The notes under the pieces are model-generated. The model had not been told where the DNA came from and made no database searches. It was given only the letters and a program-made list of their open reading frames with translations. Positions 43,614-52,473 of a stretch of 64,000 nt of DNA are shown in pieces (positions within the stretch are counted from its first letter, which is position 1; each line of letters begins with the position of its first letter). The position numbers and the translations under genes were made by a program. The stretch is from NCBI RefSeq assembly GCF_008386635.1, contig NZ_VUOE01000001.1:2161857-2225856 (forward strand), read 5' to 3'. This DNA comes from Maribacter flavus. Its GTDB lineage: Bacteria > Bacteroidota > Bacteroidia > Flavobacteriales > Flavobacteriaceae.

Positions 43614-44702
43614 ATGAAAGGGGTTCTAAAATTGGGGAGTATTTCTGGGATTAAGATAGAAGTACATTGGACGTTTACCCTATTGTTGTTTTGGGTCGCT
43701 TTCCTGGAGATACAGCGAGGGTCTAATCTGAATAGAATACTACTTAATGAAGCCCTCATTGTAGTGTTGTTCATTTGTGTAATACTTCATGAATTAGGTC
43801 ATGCATTAACGGCAAAAAAATTCAATATCAACACCCAAAAAATAACACTTTTACCTATTGGTGGAGTTGCCATGTTGGAAAAGATGCCAGAAAAACCTGG
43901 GCAGGAACTGTTGGTTGCCCTTGCCGGACCAGCTGTTAATGTGGTTATTGCCATTTTAATTTTTTTGGTAGTTCCCATAAAAAGCTATTTTAATTTTGAT
44001 GCCATCGTATTGGAGGAAGTTTTGTACCAAACCACATTCCAAAATTTTTTATTTTATCTTTTTGTTGCCAATGTAATGTTGGTGGTTTTTAATTTAATTC
44101 CTGCGTTTCCAATGGATGGGGGAAGGGTCTTAAGAGCATTATTGTCCTTTAAACTAGGTCGTGTCGAAGCTACTAAAATAGCCTCTTCTATAGGTCAGGG
44201 CCTAGCGATTCTATTTTTTATTCTTGGACTTTTATTTAATCCGTTTTTGATTCTGATCGCCTTTTTCATCTTTTTTGGAGCTTATGGCGAGAACCAAATG
44301 GTAAAGCAAAATTCATTATTGGAAGGGCATTTGGTCAGGGAAGCGACTTTGACGAATATCACATTGATAAATCCCGTCCATACAATAAAGGACGTCATGG
44401 ATATCACCCTCGCTGGTGCCGAAAAGGATTTTGTTGTTATGGATAAGGATGAAATAGTTGGAATAGTTACCCAAAAGCATGTCCTAAAACATGCAAACAC
44501 CCCGTTGCTTGTAGTGAAGGATGTAATGGATAAAGATTTTAAGACGGTAGATGCGTCAATGGAAATAGTAAAAGTGTTGGAACTGTTCGCAAAAGAAAAG
44601 AAAAATTTTTTCCCGGTTATGGATGACGGTATGTTGGTAGGGGTCATTGATAGGACCAATATTGGCGAATATATCCTATTCAAATCTGTACCTTTAAAGT
44701 AA
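43614..44702 (+). CDS. Site-2 protease-like M50 peptidase with CBS domains
   Basis: 362 residues from the ATG at 43614 (KGVLKLGSISGIKIEVHWTF); the earlier ATG at 43554 overlaps the palindrome and is rejected. Six or so membrane helices carry the zinc motif HELGH (VILHELGHALTAKKF) and the second motif IPAFPMDGGRVLRALLS, with the Asp ligand. A CBS pair lies at the C-terminus (EIVGIVTQKHVLKHA, GMLVGVIDRTNIGEY). This is the SpoIVFB/Rip3-like subgroup, which cleaves membrane substrates and may be tuned by nucleotides. The upp gene follows at 12 bp. Confidence 0.9.
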   Translation: MKGVLKLGSISGIKIEVHWTFTLLLFWVAFLEIQRGSNLNRILLNEALIVVLFICVILHELGHALTAKKFNINTQKITLLPIGGVAMLEKMPEKPGQELLVALAGPAVNVVIAILIFLVVPIKSYFNFDAIVLEEVLYQTTFQNFLFYLFVANVMLVVFNLIPAFPMDGGRVLRALLSFKLGRVEATKIASSIGQGLAILFFILGLLFNPFLILIAFFIFFGAYGENQMVKQNSLLEGHLVREATLTNITLINPVHTIKDVMDITLAGAEKDFVVMDKDEIVGIVTQKHVLKHANTPLLVVKDVMDKDFKTVDASMEIVKVLELFAKEKKNFFPVMDDGMLVGVIDRTNIGEYILFKSVPLK

Positions 44703-44714
44703 AATATTTCTACA

Positions 44715-45368
44715 ATGACCGTACATCATTTTGGCAAGGAAAACTCGCTCTTAAATAAATTTATTGCGGAAATCAGGGATGTTGGCATCCAAAGGGATTC
44801 CATGCGATTTAGGCGCAACATAGAACGGATTGGGGAAGTTCTAAGTTATGAGTTGAGTAAAAATTTGAATTATTCCAATACCACGGTACAAACACCTTTT
44901 GGAAGTAAGGAAATATCCTTGCCAAAGGATAAACTGGTATTATGTTCAGTGCTAAGGGCCGGTTTGCCGTTACATCAAGGTATGTTGAATTATTTTGATG
45001 GTGCCGAGAATGCTTTTATTTCGGCCTATCGTCATCATAGGGGCGATGAGGATGCTTTTGAAGTTATTGTGAAATATTTTGCCGCTCCTTCTTTGTCCGG
45101 CAAAACTTTGGTGCTTACGGATCCTATGTTAGCTACAGGGAAGACCTTGGAAAATGTTCTTGAGGCCTTGAAGGATCATGGTAGACCAGATCGGATTCAT
45201 ATCCTTTCCGTAATAGGCTCAAAATCTGGAATCGAACATATTACAAGAATTTTTCCTAAAAATACGCATTTATGGATTGCCGCCATAGACGAAAAACTAA
45301 ATAGTAAGGGGTACATTATTCCTGGAATAGGAGATGCAGGTGATTTGGCTTTTGGAATGAAACTGTAA
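44715..45368 (+). CDS. upp: Uracil phosphoribosyltransferase
   Basis: 217 residues. The PRPP-binding loop is LTDPMLATGKTLENVLEAL, and the uracil-binding end is IPGIGDAGDLAFG; LCSVLRAGLPLHQGML is the conserved flexible-loop region. It converts uracil and PRPP to UMP, salvage for RNA breakdown products. The position just after a stress-linked M50 protease and under the same palindrome-type promoter suggests salvage during ribosome or RNA turnover in dormancy; a housekeeping role elsewhere is also possible. Confidence 0.95.
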   Translation: MTVHHFGKENSLLNKFIAEIRDVGIQRDSMRFRRNIERIGEVLSYELSKNLNYSNTTVQTPFGSKEISLPKDKLVLCSVLRAGLPLHQGMLNYFDGAENAFISAYRHHRGDEDAFEVIVKYFAAPSLSGKTLVLTDPMLATGKTLENVLEALKDHGRPDRIHILSVIGSKSGIEHITRIFPKNTHLWIAAIDEKLNSKGYIIPGIGDAGDLAFGMKL

Positions 45369-45386
45369 GTGTTTGTTAATCCTGAA

Positions 45387-47882
45387 TCAACTTATTCGTT
45401 TGCCCCATTTAACCAATTCGTACCAGATTACCGATCCAAATCCTGAAAGTACGCTTATTAATAATAGTTTTGGAGTTAGCATTTCAAATTCAAAAAAACG
45501 GGTAAATGCAGGAATGTAAAGTAACAATACTACGATGGCGATGGTAATACCAATAATCAGCGGCACCAAATAATTCTTATATTTCAATGTGGTAAGGATT
45601 GAAAAGTAAAAGGAACGGTTGACAAGAGTGAGAAAGATATTGGCTGAAATAAGTACGATAAAAACCATAGTTCTGGTAGTAGATTCGTTCAAGCCTTCCG
45701 CCACGGCGAATTGATACACCAGGAGAGCAACAAGGGCAATGGCGAGTCCTTGTGTTATACTTGTTACCAACTCTCTAAACTTAAAAAAGGTGGTCGTAAA
45801 GGGTCTGGGTTTTTGAATCATGGTGTTTTTTTCCATAGGCTCATTTTCATAGATGATGGAACAGGTGGGGCCCATAATCAATTCTAACAATATAACATGG
45901 GAAGGTGAAAAAATCGTTGGATAGAGCCACCCTAGCGCTAAAGGGATGAATACCATCAGTATGATTGGAATATGGATGGAGATAACATATTGAATGGCTT
46001 TTTTAAGATTTGTATAAATTTTTCTTCCAATGGCTATGGCATCTACTAATTTGGAAAGATCATCGTCCACTAATATTAACGATGCGGCCTGTTTGGCAAT
46101 TTCCGTTCCTTTTTTACCCATAGCGATTCCAAAATGTGACGCTTTTAAAGCAGGGCCGTCATTTACCCCGTCACCAATCATGGCTACCACCTCATTATTT
46201 GCTTTAATGGCATTGATAATTCGGAGTTTGGCGTCAGGAAACATACGTGTATAAACCTGGGTTGTTTTAACTTTTTCCCTTAATTCAACATCATTTAATT
46301 GCATTAATTCATCGCCGGACATGCATCGTTCATATCCAATAAAATCAATTTCCTTCGCTATGGCAATTGCGGTCTCTGAATTGTCTCCGGTAACCAATTT
46401 CACATCTATTCCAGCTTTATCAAAAGAGGTCAGTACCTTGGATATATTTTCTTTAGGTGGATCATAAAAGGCTACGATTCCTTTAAAATCGAACTTGAAT
46501 TCTTGTTGTTTTTTAGGAAATTCCATACCCATAAAGTGAGCCTGTCCCACCCCTAATAACCTATAGCCCTGTTTCCCCAAACTTTTTATGGTCTCCTCTA
46601 TTTGGGACCTTTCTCGAATGGTTAAATTCGAAATTTCAAAAAATGCTTCAGGAGCTCCTTTGGCCGCAATGATTCGATGGCCATTTGCATTTTGGAAAAG
46701 ATGTGTCATCATGGGCGGTTTACCTCCAATTGGGTATTCATGAACCATATGGTAATCTAATCTCTCATCACCATCTATCAACTGACCATAAGCATTATGG
46801 AGTGCGACTTCCATAGGGTCGAAGGGAATTGGTTCACTTGCCCACATGGCCAGTGTAATCAATTCTTTCTCAGCTTGGCCCATTTCATTTCTGGGATCTG
46901 ATATTACTCCAGATTGTAATACAAAAAGCTTTGCCAAACTCATTTTGTTTTTTGTAATGGTACCGGTTTTGTCCGCACAGATTACCGTGGCGCTCCCCAA
47001 GGTTTCAACAGTTTTTATTTGTTTTACCAATACCCCCATTTTCATTAGGCGCCATGTACCCACCGCCATAAAGGTTGTAAAAGCTACAGGTATTTCCTCT
47101 GGTAGAATACTCATTGCAATGGTAAGGGCTTTTAGTAGACTATCCATCAAATCCAGGGATTTATTATAGTTCATTGCCCATACCAATAAAAAAACGACCA
47201 CCCCCCAGACGGACATCTTTTTGACAAAATTTGAGATTTGTCTTTCTAGGGGTGTTTTTTCTTCTTGGATAGCCTCCAGACTTTTACTTATTTTCCCTAG
47301 TTCCGTATCATTCCCTATTGCCACTACGGTTGCAATGGCCAAGCCACTCACTACCGTTGTACCGCTAAAAATGGAATTATCGTCATTTTTGGAGTCCTTA
47401 AAAACAGCAAGGGATTCTCCTGTTAAAATAGACTCGTTAACGGAAAAATCATTGGAATGGATAATGGTTCCATCAGCAGGGATTAAAGTACCCTCCTCGA
47501 CCATAAGACTATCTCCAATAACAACCTGTTCGCTGGGTATTCCAATGACCTCTCCATTCCTTACAACATTGCAATTAGGTTGTGTAAGTGCTTTTAACTT
47601 ATCAAGTGCCTTTCTGCTTCTAGAATCCTGATAAAGTGAAATAGAGGCTACTAAAACAATCGCTACCGCCAAAAAAACACCATCCCCTACATTTCCACTC
47701 ATAAAATAGATGGACGAGGCTACTAAAAGTAAGATGACCATGGGCTCCTTGGCTAAACTTTTTAGTGCATCAATAAAGCCATTTTCATTTCTATAGGTCA
47801 AGGTGTTTGATCCGTATTTTTTTCTTGAAGTCTCAACTTCCAAATCTGTCAATCCTTTAATGTCAAATTTACTTGCGGACAT
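45387..47882 (-). CDS. P2-type cation-transporting ATPase
   Basis: 831 residues. Actuator motif ILTGES (151-156), phosphorylation motif DKTGT with Asp304, and hinge GDGVND define a P-type ATPase; ten membrane helices are predicted and there is a cation-ATPase N-terminal domain. Helix 4 reads LPEEIPVAFTTFMAVG, so the ion site is PEEIP rather than PEGLP of most Ca2+ pumps. The transported ion (Ca2+, Mg2+ or H+) is left open. It is divergent from Hsp20, and its TACATTTG box stands 22 bp from the shared palindrome. Confidence 0.92.
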   Translation of the reverse strand: MSASKFDIKGLTDLEVETSRKKYGSNTLTYRNENGFIDALKSLAKEPMVILLLVASSIYFMSGNVGDGVFLAVAIVLVASISLYQDSRSRKALDKLKALTQPNCNVVRNGEVIGIPSEQVVIGDSLMVEEGTLIPADGTIIHSNDFSVNESILTGESLAVFKDSKNDDNSIFSGTTVVSGLAIATVVAIGNDTELGKISKSLEAIQEEKTPLERQISNFVKKMSVWGVVVFLLVWAMNYNKSLDLMDSLLKALTIAMSILPEEIPVAFTTFMAVGTWRLMKMGVLVKQIKTVETLGSATVICADKTGTITKNKMSLAKLFVLQSGVISDPRNEMGQAEKELITLAMWASEPIPFDPMEVALHNAYGQLIDGDERLDYHMVHEYPIGGKPPMMTHLFQNANGHRIIAAKGAPEAFFEISNLTIRERSQIEETIKSLGKQGYRLLGVGQAHFMGMEFPKKQQEFKFDFKGIVAFYDPPKENISKVLTSFDKAGIDVKLVTGDNSETAIAIAKEIDFIGYERCMSGDELMQLNDVELREKVKTTQVYTRMFPDAKLRIINAIKANNEVVAMIGDGVNDGPALKASHFGIAMGKKGTEIAKQAASLILVDDDLSKLVDAIAIGRKIYTNLKKAIQYVISIHIPIILMVFIPLALGWLYPTIFSPSHVILLELIMGPTCSIIYENEPMEKNTMIQKPRPFTTTFFKFRELVTSITQGLAIALVALLVYQFAVAEGLNESTTRTMVFIVLISANIFLTLVNRSFYFSILTTLKYKNYLVPLIIGITIAIVVLLLYIPAFTRFFEFEMLTPKLLLISVLSGFGSVIWYELVKWGKRIS

Positions 47883-47929
47883 ACCGTTTTTTGTTTGCTC
47901 AAATGTATAGGCAAAAAAATAGATGGGAC

Positions 47930-47941
47930 TGACCTACATCA
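47930..47941. promoter_or_regulatory. ATGAY-N4-RTCAT site 8
   Basis: TGACCTACATCA, followed by T. Minus side toward the ATPase: perfect TACATTTG (47907-47900) at 22 bp. Plus side toward Hsp20: TATTTTCG (47965-47972) at 23 bp. Confidence 0.75.
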
Positions 47942-48012
47942 TTTTGATAAGTGCTAATAGCAACTATTTTCGATTTATAAAACTAATGTTTCACCTTAAA
48001 AATAAAAATGTT

Positions 48013-48477
48013 ATGTCACTCGTAAAATTTAAAAGAAGGCCTTTTGGTAATTTGATTACCCAAGATTTTTTTGATATGGACGATTTCTTTGACAACCGTA
48101 ATTGGGTAAGGAATATGATGCCCGATCAATTCTGGAACGGTAAGATATCTCAACCTGCTTTGAATATTAAGGAAAACCATGACACGTTCGAAATTGAATT
48201 GGCGGCACCTGGTTTTGCCAAAGAAGATTTTGAAGTTACCATTGAAGACGGTTGTTTGAATATTTCCGCTGAAAAGTCTGTTTCTGATGAGGAGAAGGAG
48301 GAAAATTATACTCGAAAAGAGTTTAGTTACAACGCTTTTCAACGCTCGTTGCAATTGCCTGAAAGTGTAAAACAAGAAGCTATTAAAGCCAAATATAACG
48401 ACGGTATTTTAAGCTTTACCCTTGCTAAAAAGGAAGAAGCAAAAAAAACACCTCCCAAAAAGGTACAGATTTCATAA
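48013..48477 (+). CDS. Hsp20 small heat-shock protein
   Basis: 154 residues from the ATG at 48013; the longer frame from 47923 begins upstream of the palindrome and is rejected. The alpha-crystallin domain spans about 45-140 with DTFEIELAAPGFAKEDFEV, TIEDGCLNISAEKS and the C-terminal strand KYNDGILSFTLAKKE. The C-terminal tail is short and basic, and lacks a clear IxI motif. It is an ATP-independent chaperone holding unfolded proteins during stress. Confidence 0.93.
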   Translation: MSLVKFKRRPFGNLITQDFFDMDDFFDNRNWVRNMMPDQFWNGKISQPALNIKENHDTFEIELAAPGFAKEDFEVTIEDGCLNISAEKSVSDEEKEENYTRKEFSYNAFQRSLQLPESVKQEAIKAKYNDGILSFTLAKKEEAKKTPPKKVQIS

Positions 48478-48524
48478 ATAAATTTTCCTGATAAACTTTT
48501 ATCAAAAGTAATCCCCTCTCGAAT

Positions 48525-48553
48525 AATCCATTAGTAAATATTTATAATGGATT
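48525..48553. terminator. Hairpin between convergent Hsp20 and patatin genes
   Basis: AATCCATTA (48525-48533) pairs with TAATGGATT (48545-48553) around an 11-base loop, and the flanks pair loosely (CCCTCTC with GGGAAGGG). T-rich DNA follows after about 30 bases. Possible terminator for the Hsp20 gene; a factor-independent type is not certain. Confidence 0.35.
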
Positions 48554-48715
48554 CATTTGGGAAGGGCTTTCATTTATTTATTTTTAAATTATATATGTGT
48601 TAGGTTTGGAAAGTTTTCATCTTTTCAGCCTCTATTTTTTAGCAAGGACAGTTTCATAAAGGTGTATTAATTCCTGATAAATATTAAATCGATTTCTAGT
48701 CTAAATTTGAACCAA

Positions 48716-49489
48716 CTAGATTTTAGGACCTTTAACAAGATTACTGTTCCCTAAGGCCTCTTTGGCGGATTTGTACCCCAGTTCAAAAAGAACATCTATA
48801 TTTTTTACGGAAAACATACTAAACTCTGCCATGCGCTCTGGGCGTATCAGAACATCACATTGACCAAATTTTAGCACAGTTTCGTTGGCAACCATTATAT
48901 GGTATGCTCGCTCCAATACATTATGGGCATGCTTCAACTCTGTTTTCTTCATCTTTTCAAAAGGATTCACATAGATTCCTATAATCTGATCGCAAAAATC
49001 TTTGATAAGATCGACCGGGAAATTGTTCAAAGTGCCACCGTCAACATAATAGCCGTTCTTAAAAGGAACAGGTGCAAATAAACCAGGTACGGCTGCAGAA
49101 GCCAAAATGGGTTTAATTAACTCACCTTTGTTAAAAATTTTTAAGGTACCATCCAAAAGGTTGGTTGCGGTAACATGTAAGGATATCATTAAGGATGAAA
49201 AGTTATCCTCTGGAAGATAGGCTTTTAAATGATCATAGAATTTTTCAGTATCCACAAAACCAGGTTTGCTACGTGCATATTTTTTAATGCTGAAAATTTG
49301 TGTTGATTTAAAAAAATCCAATATTTCTTCCCAATTGCTACCCCCGGCATATAGTGCGCCAACTATGGCTCCTGCACTGGTTCCGGCAATATGGGATGGG
49401 TGGATACCAAATTCCTCGAGTGCCTTGATGGCACCAATATGAGCTACGCCCCTAACGCCTCCTCCTGATAGTACCAAACCAACATTCAT
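48716..49489 (-). CDS. Patatin-like phospholipase
   Basis: 257 residues. Oxyanion hole GLVLSGGGVRGVAHIGAIKA, nucleophile elbow GTSAG (HIAGTSAGAIVGALYAGG) and the dyad Asp in YVDGGTLNN are all present. No signal peptide, so a cytoplasmic or membrane-surface lipase of the RssA/YchK type. It probably releases fatty acids from phospholipids or other lipids under stress. Two palindromes are upstream; the nearer (49544) has a perfect TATTTTTG at 23 bp. Confidence 0.92.
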   Translation of the reverse strand: MNVGLVLSGGGVRGVAHIGAIKALEEFGIHPSHIAGTSAGAIVGALYAGGSNWEEILDFFKSTQIFSIKKYARSKPGFVDTEKFYDHLKAYLPEDNFSSLMISLHVTATNLLDGTLKIFNKGELIKPILASAAVPGLFAPVPFKNGYYVDGGTLNNFPVDLIKDFCDQIIGIYVNPFEKMKKTELKHAHNVLERAYHIMVANETVLKFGQCDVLIRPERMAEFSMFSVKNIDVLFELGYKSAKEALGNSNLVKGPKI

Positions 49490-49543
49490 ATAGTTTTTAA
49501 TTGAAGCTCGCGCAAAAATACCTTGTTAGCTCCTTGGTTAAAA

Positions 49544-49555
49544 TGACAATCATCA
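49544..49555 (-). promoter_or_regulatory. ATGAY-N4-RTCAT site 9
   Basis: TGACAATCATCA flanked by A and T. A perfect -7 box TATTTTTG (49520-49513) begins 23 bp from its edge toward the patatin gene. Confidence 0.72.
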
Positions 49556-49579
49556 TATTTAGTCTTATTAGTATTGGTA

Positions 49580-49591
49580 TGACCGAAATCA
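49580..49591 (+). promoter_or_regulatory. ATGAY-N4-RTCAT site 10
   Basis: TGACCGAAATCA flanked by A and T, 36 bp from site 9. On the plus strand TATATTTA (49615-49622) begins exactly 23 bp away, suggesting a promoter for the regulator at 49804 with a leader of about 175 bases. Confidence 0.62.
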
Positions 49592-49623
49592 TTTCTTTCC
49601 CTCTATATCCGTAATATATTTAT

Positions 49624-49713
49624 TTAACAATTTACAACAAGTTCTTCGCCAAGTATATTCCTAATCAGTGAAATGGTAATAGCCGGAATTAGGATGTAAA
49701 GAATCAAATGCAT
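49624..49713 (-). CDS. Possible 29-residue membrane peptide
   Basis: ATG at 49713 to TAA at 49624 on the minus strand gives MHLILYILIPAITISLIRN and a short acidic end. It looks like a single membrane helix, but a frame of this size can be chance, and it opposes the presumed leader of the 49804 gene. No family is recognised. Listed so that it can be tested. Confidence 0.2.
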   Translation of the reverse strand: MHLILYILIPAITISLIRNILGEELVVNC

Positions 49714-49803
49714 AGCGTGTTAACCAAATGAAGTATTTGTTAAGCCATTAAAAACAACATAGATGTACTTTAATTAAATAGATTCCTAAAAAGCTAGAAG
49801 AAA

Positions 49804-50874
49804 ATGAAAACAATTCTATTGATAGAGGATAATGAAACTGTAAGGGAGAATACGGCAGAGATAATATCTTTGGCCAATTATAACGTAATAACCGCAGAGA
49901 ACGGAAAAATTGGATTGGAAAAGGCCAAGGAATTTTTACCTGACTTAGTTATCTGTGATATCATGATGCCACAAATGGATGGATATGAGGTGCTGAGGTC
50001 TTTAACCGACAATAGTGGAACATCAAGTACTCCGTTTATTTTTCTAACGGCAAAAACAGATAGGTCTGATAGACGAATGGGGATGAACCTTGGTGCCGAC
50101 GACTATTTGACCAAACCGTTTGAAGAGGAAGAGTTATTGGATGCGATTTCTTGTCGTTTAAAAAAGCATGATAATTTAGAAAAGGAAATTACAAAAAAAC
50201 TAGAGGGTATCCATTCATTTCTAGTGGAGGCTTCAGAATATGTTGATTTGGAAGGACTTTCTAAAAACCGCACCGCTAGGCCTTTTGAGAAAAAGGAAAT
50301 GGTTTTTTGGGAAGGCGATAATGCTCAGTCTCTTTATTTCATTGTAGCTGGATCCATAAAAACATATAAAGGTACCGAATCCGGTAAGGAACTTGTCACT
50401 GGAATTTATGGCCCAGGTGATTTTATAGGACAATTATCACTGCTCAATGTGGCTGGGACATATGTAGAGAATGCAGTTGTTTTGGAGGATGCTGAAATTG
50501 GTGCGATACCCAAAAAGGACTTCCTAAAACTGTTATACGAAAACCCTATGGTATCCCAAAAATTCATAAATATCATTTCAAATAATCTAATTGACGTTCA
50601 AACACAGTTAGTAGACATGGCCTTTGCAACAGTGAGACAACGTGCCGCAAAGGCTCTTTTGGAGCTATATGACAAGGGATTGATCAAAGATAAACCAGAA
50701 GATGGTAAGTCTATTCCCCGTGAGGATTTTGCCGGCATGATAGGTACAGCAACGGAAACGGCCATTCGTACCCTTTCTGATTTTAAGGATGAAGGCTTAA
50801 TCATCACAGATCGCAGCAGAAGAATTGTTATTATGAACAAGAAAGAATTAGAAACCGTTGCGGATTCCGGATAA
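49804..50874 (+). CDS. Second receiver-CRP/FNR fusion regulator
   Basis: 356 residues with the same plan as the protein at 30971: receiver domain (1-120, phosphoacceptor Asp52 in LVICDIMMPQMDGYE), cNMP-binding-type beta roll (about 155-265) and CRP-type winged helix (about 285-350). The recognition helix region ATETAIRTLSDFKDEGLI has the same Glu-x-x-Ile-Arg pattern. There is no adjacent kinase, so it may be served by the kinase at 32020. It has its own palindrome (49580) and so may be autoregulated. It probably shares DNA targets with its paralogue. Confidence 0.9.
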   Translation: MKTILLIEDNETVRENTAEIISLANYNVITAENGKIGLEKAKEFLPDLVICDIMMPQMDGYEVLRSLTDNSGTSSTPFIFLTAKTDRSDRRMGMNLGADDYLTKPFEEEELLDAISCRLKKHDNLEKEITKKLEGIHSFLVEASEYVDLEGLSKNRTARPFEKKEMVFWEGDNAQSLYFIVAGSIKTYKGTESGKELVTGIYGPGDFIGQLSLLNVAGTYVENAVVLEDAEIGAIPKKDFLKLLYENPMVSQKFINIISNNLIDVQTQLVDMAFATVRQRAAKALLELYDKGLIKDKPEDGKSIPREDFAGMIGTATETAIRTLSDFKDEGLIITDRSRRIVIMNKKELETVADSG

Positions 50875-50882
50875 AAATGAAT

Positions 50883-51128
50883 TTATGATTGGCTCCTATC
50901 GAAAAAAAAATCCATTACTTTCTTGGCAAGATATGCCACGATTAAATTTTTCCACCCACCGCTGGTTCCAATATTCGACCCTAGGCTTTTAATTAAATTC
51001 AAAGGAGATAAATCTTTTTTAGCTCGTTGATAATGAAATTTAAGGCTTTCTTGACTTATTTCCCGCTGCAATTTTAAAATCTTTAAGCGGGTATCCAACT
51101 CCTCAAATGAACCGTACTCCCTTTTCAT
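50883..51128 (-). CDS. DUF6327-like small protein
   Basis: 81 residues. The pattern YGSFEELDTRLKILKLQREI followed by SQESLKFHYQRAKKDLSP resembles DUF6327, a small flavobacterial family encoded next to YtxH and phage-holin-like proteins; the C-terminus WKNLIVAYLAKKVMDFFF may be amphipathic. Its start overlaps the stop of the holin-like gene. Role unknown; probably a cytoplasmic-face partner of the membrane protein before it. Confidence 0.75.
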   Translation of the reverse strand: MKREYGSFEELDTRLKILKLQREISQESLKFHYQRAKKDLSPLNLIKSLGSNIGTSGGWKNLIVAYLAKKVMDFFFDRSQS

Positions 51129-51475
51129 CGTTGTTCAAAATAATAGTTGGAGAATTTCCTTAGTATAGGAGCGTTAAGTTTCTTCCTGAAAATATAGAGC
51201 ATAATCCCTAGGAGTACATAAAAAGCACCAATTATGATAAAACCGCCATAATAACTGCCCAACGATTCTGATATTGCCAAACAGGCGGCGAACGATAAAA
51301 AGAGTAAAGCAAAAACGGAACCAATACCAATGAGCAGCGATTGAGTGATGGAGGTAACAAAGAGCATGAGAATCTTAAATATCCTGAGTCTCAGATACTC
51401 TTCGCTAGTTTCCACATAAGACCTCATTTCGGCTTCCGCACCCATGAGTTCTTCTTTGATTTCGTCAAAAGCCAT
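51125..51475 (-). CDS. Phage-holin-like (YqjE-type) membrane protein
   Basis: 116 residues. An amphipathic N-terminal helix (residues 1-30) is followed by two membrane helices (SLLIGIGSVFALLFLSFAAC and YYGGFIIIGAFYVLLGIMLY) and a basic C-terminus. This is the Phage_holin_3_6/YqjE arrangement, found in bacterial stress operons and not linked to phage. It lies 5 bp after the YtxH gene. Confidence 0.82.
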   Translation of the reverse strand: MAFDEIKEELMGAEAEMRSYVETSEEYLRLRIFKILMLFVTSITQSLLIGIGSVFALLFLSFAACLAISESLGSYYGGFIIIGAFYVLLGIMLYIFRKKLNAPILRKFSNYYFEQR

Positions 51476-51480
51476 AGCCG

Positions 51481-51810
51481 CTATTTTTGTAGTTGGGCGT
51501 TCTTCTTTTTAAGCTCTTCGAGTTTCCGCTCTAGATTTTCGATAATATCATCTGCCTTGTAGCTCATGGTTGAGATGGCTTCATCCAATTTTCTATCAAA
51601 AGCGTCCTTTTTTTCGTTTGCCGATTTTGTAAGTTCTTCTTTGGCGTGAGAGATACGCTCTGCAAGATCGTGAGCGGTATCATCAACCTTCCTTTTAATT
51701 TTATGGCGTGTCTCAACGCCTTTATCGGGAGCATAAAGAATTCCTATTCCCGCACCAATGGCGGCCCCTGTTAATAGTGCCAGTAAAACATTTCCGCTAT
51801 CGTTTGTCAT
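51481..51810 (-). CDS. YtxH-domain protein
   Basis: 109 residues. One N-terminal membrane helix of the glycine-rich YtxH type (VLLALLTGAAIGAGIGILYA then PDKG) is followed by a long charged coiled coil (heptads from about 35 to 107). YtxH proteins are general stress proteins of unknown action. First gene of a three-gene operon (YtxH, holin-like, DUF6327). The palindrome at 51884 is followed by TATTTTTA at 23 bp, 42 bases before the ATG. Confidence 0.87.
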   Translation of the reverse strand: MTNDSGNVLLALLTGAAIGAGIGILYAPDKGVETRHKIKRKVDDTAHDLAERISHAKEELTKSANEKKDAFDRKLDEAISTMSYKADDIIENLERKLEELKKKNAQLQK

Positions 51811-51883
51811 AATCTTGGTTTTAAAATTACTTTGTTCATTAAATTTTCTATCTAAAAATATGGAGGAAATAATGTACGTGAAA

Positions 51884-51895
51884 TGACTTTGGTCA
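51884..51895 (-). promoter_or_regulatory. ATGAY-N4-RTCAT site 11
   Basis: TGACTTTGGTCA flanked by A and T. The -7 box TATTTTTA (51860-51853) begins 23 bp from the edge toward the YtxH operon. Confidence 0.75.
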
Positions 51896-52413
51896 TGCTC
51901 CTTGAATTAGGTGATTGCGCTGTGATATTTAAAGACCTAAAGTTGTAAAGGATAGCCAAGCTATTCTCTTAATTTCTACATTTTTGGTAAGCATCATATG
52001 AGGAGGATATAGCTTTTGATCAAAAGGGATTTTTTTAGAAGACCATATCAACAATAAAATAAAGAATGCATTCTGTTTGATTTGTGGACTAGATTTCTGA
52101 TGCATTAGTGGGTGCAATAAATGTTGGGAAATCATCTGGAATGTAAATTGGGCAACACTTCAAGCCCATATACATTGGATTAAACCAGGAAATTATTAGT
52201 GACTGCAAACTTTCATATTTGGCCTATGGGCTAGTCCTTATGAATGCAGATGTTGAACTATCTGCAGTTGGTGATTTTCGGGTTGGCCTATTACAGCAAT
52301 ATCTAAGAGAGTACTCTTAATCTAAAATTTGAATTTCCATTCTATAGACAATTAGGACATTCCATGTATTGTAATAATGTGTTTACTGCATTTATATAAA
52401 AATCATACAAGAA
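51896..52413. other. Stretch without a recognisable gene
   Basis: About 520 bp between divergent regulated genes. A 68-codon minus-strand frame at 51929-52135 has the composition of chance A+T-rich sequence and no family resemblance. No repeats or RNA folds stood out. Confidence 0.45.
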
Positions 52414-52425
52414 TGATTTAGGTCA
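52414..52425 (+). promoter_or_regulatory. ATGAY-N4-RTCAT site 12
   Basis: TGATTTAGGTCA flanked by A and T, 48 bp before the lipoprotein ATG at 52474. The position 23 bp downstream reads TTTATTTA (52449-52456), a weak -7 box; an alternative TAGCTTTC lies only 6 bp away. Confidence 0.6.
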
Positions 52426-52473
52426 TGTTTATAGCTTTCAACTTTTCTTTTATTTACTTCTTAAATCGAGTTT

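Noticed and set aside
48489..48504. TGATAAACTTTTATCA, resembling the stress palindrome
   Set aside because: The spacer between TGAT and ATCA is eight bases, not four, and it lies between the ends of two convergent genes, with no promoter box 23 bp away.
51125..51475. Phage-holin-like protein as a sign of a prophage
   Set aside because: It lies in a YtxH/DUF6327 operon with a stress promoter; there are no phage structural, integrase or lysis genes nearby.
51929..52135. 68-codon minus-strand frame as a gene
   Set aside because: Composition is that of chance A+T-rich sequence, with no signal, domain or suitable promoter.
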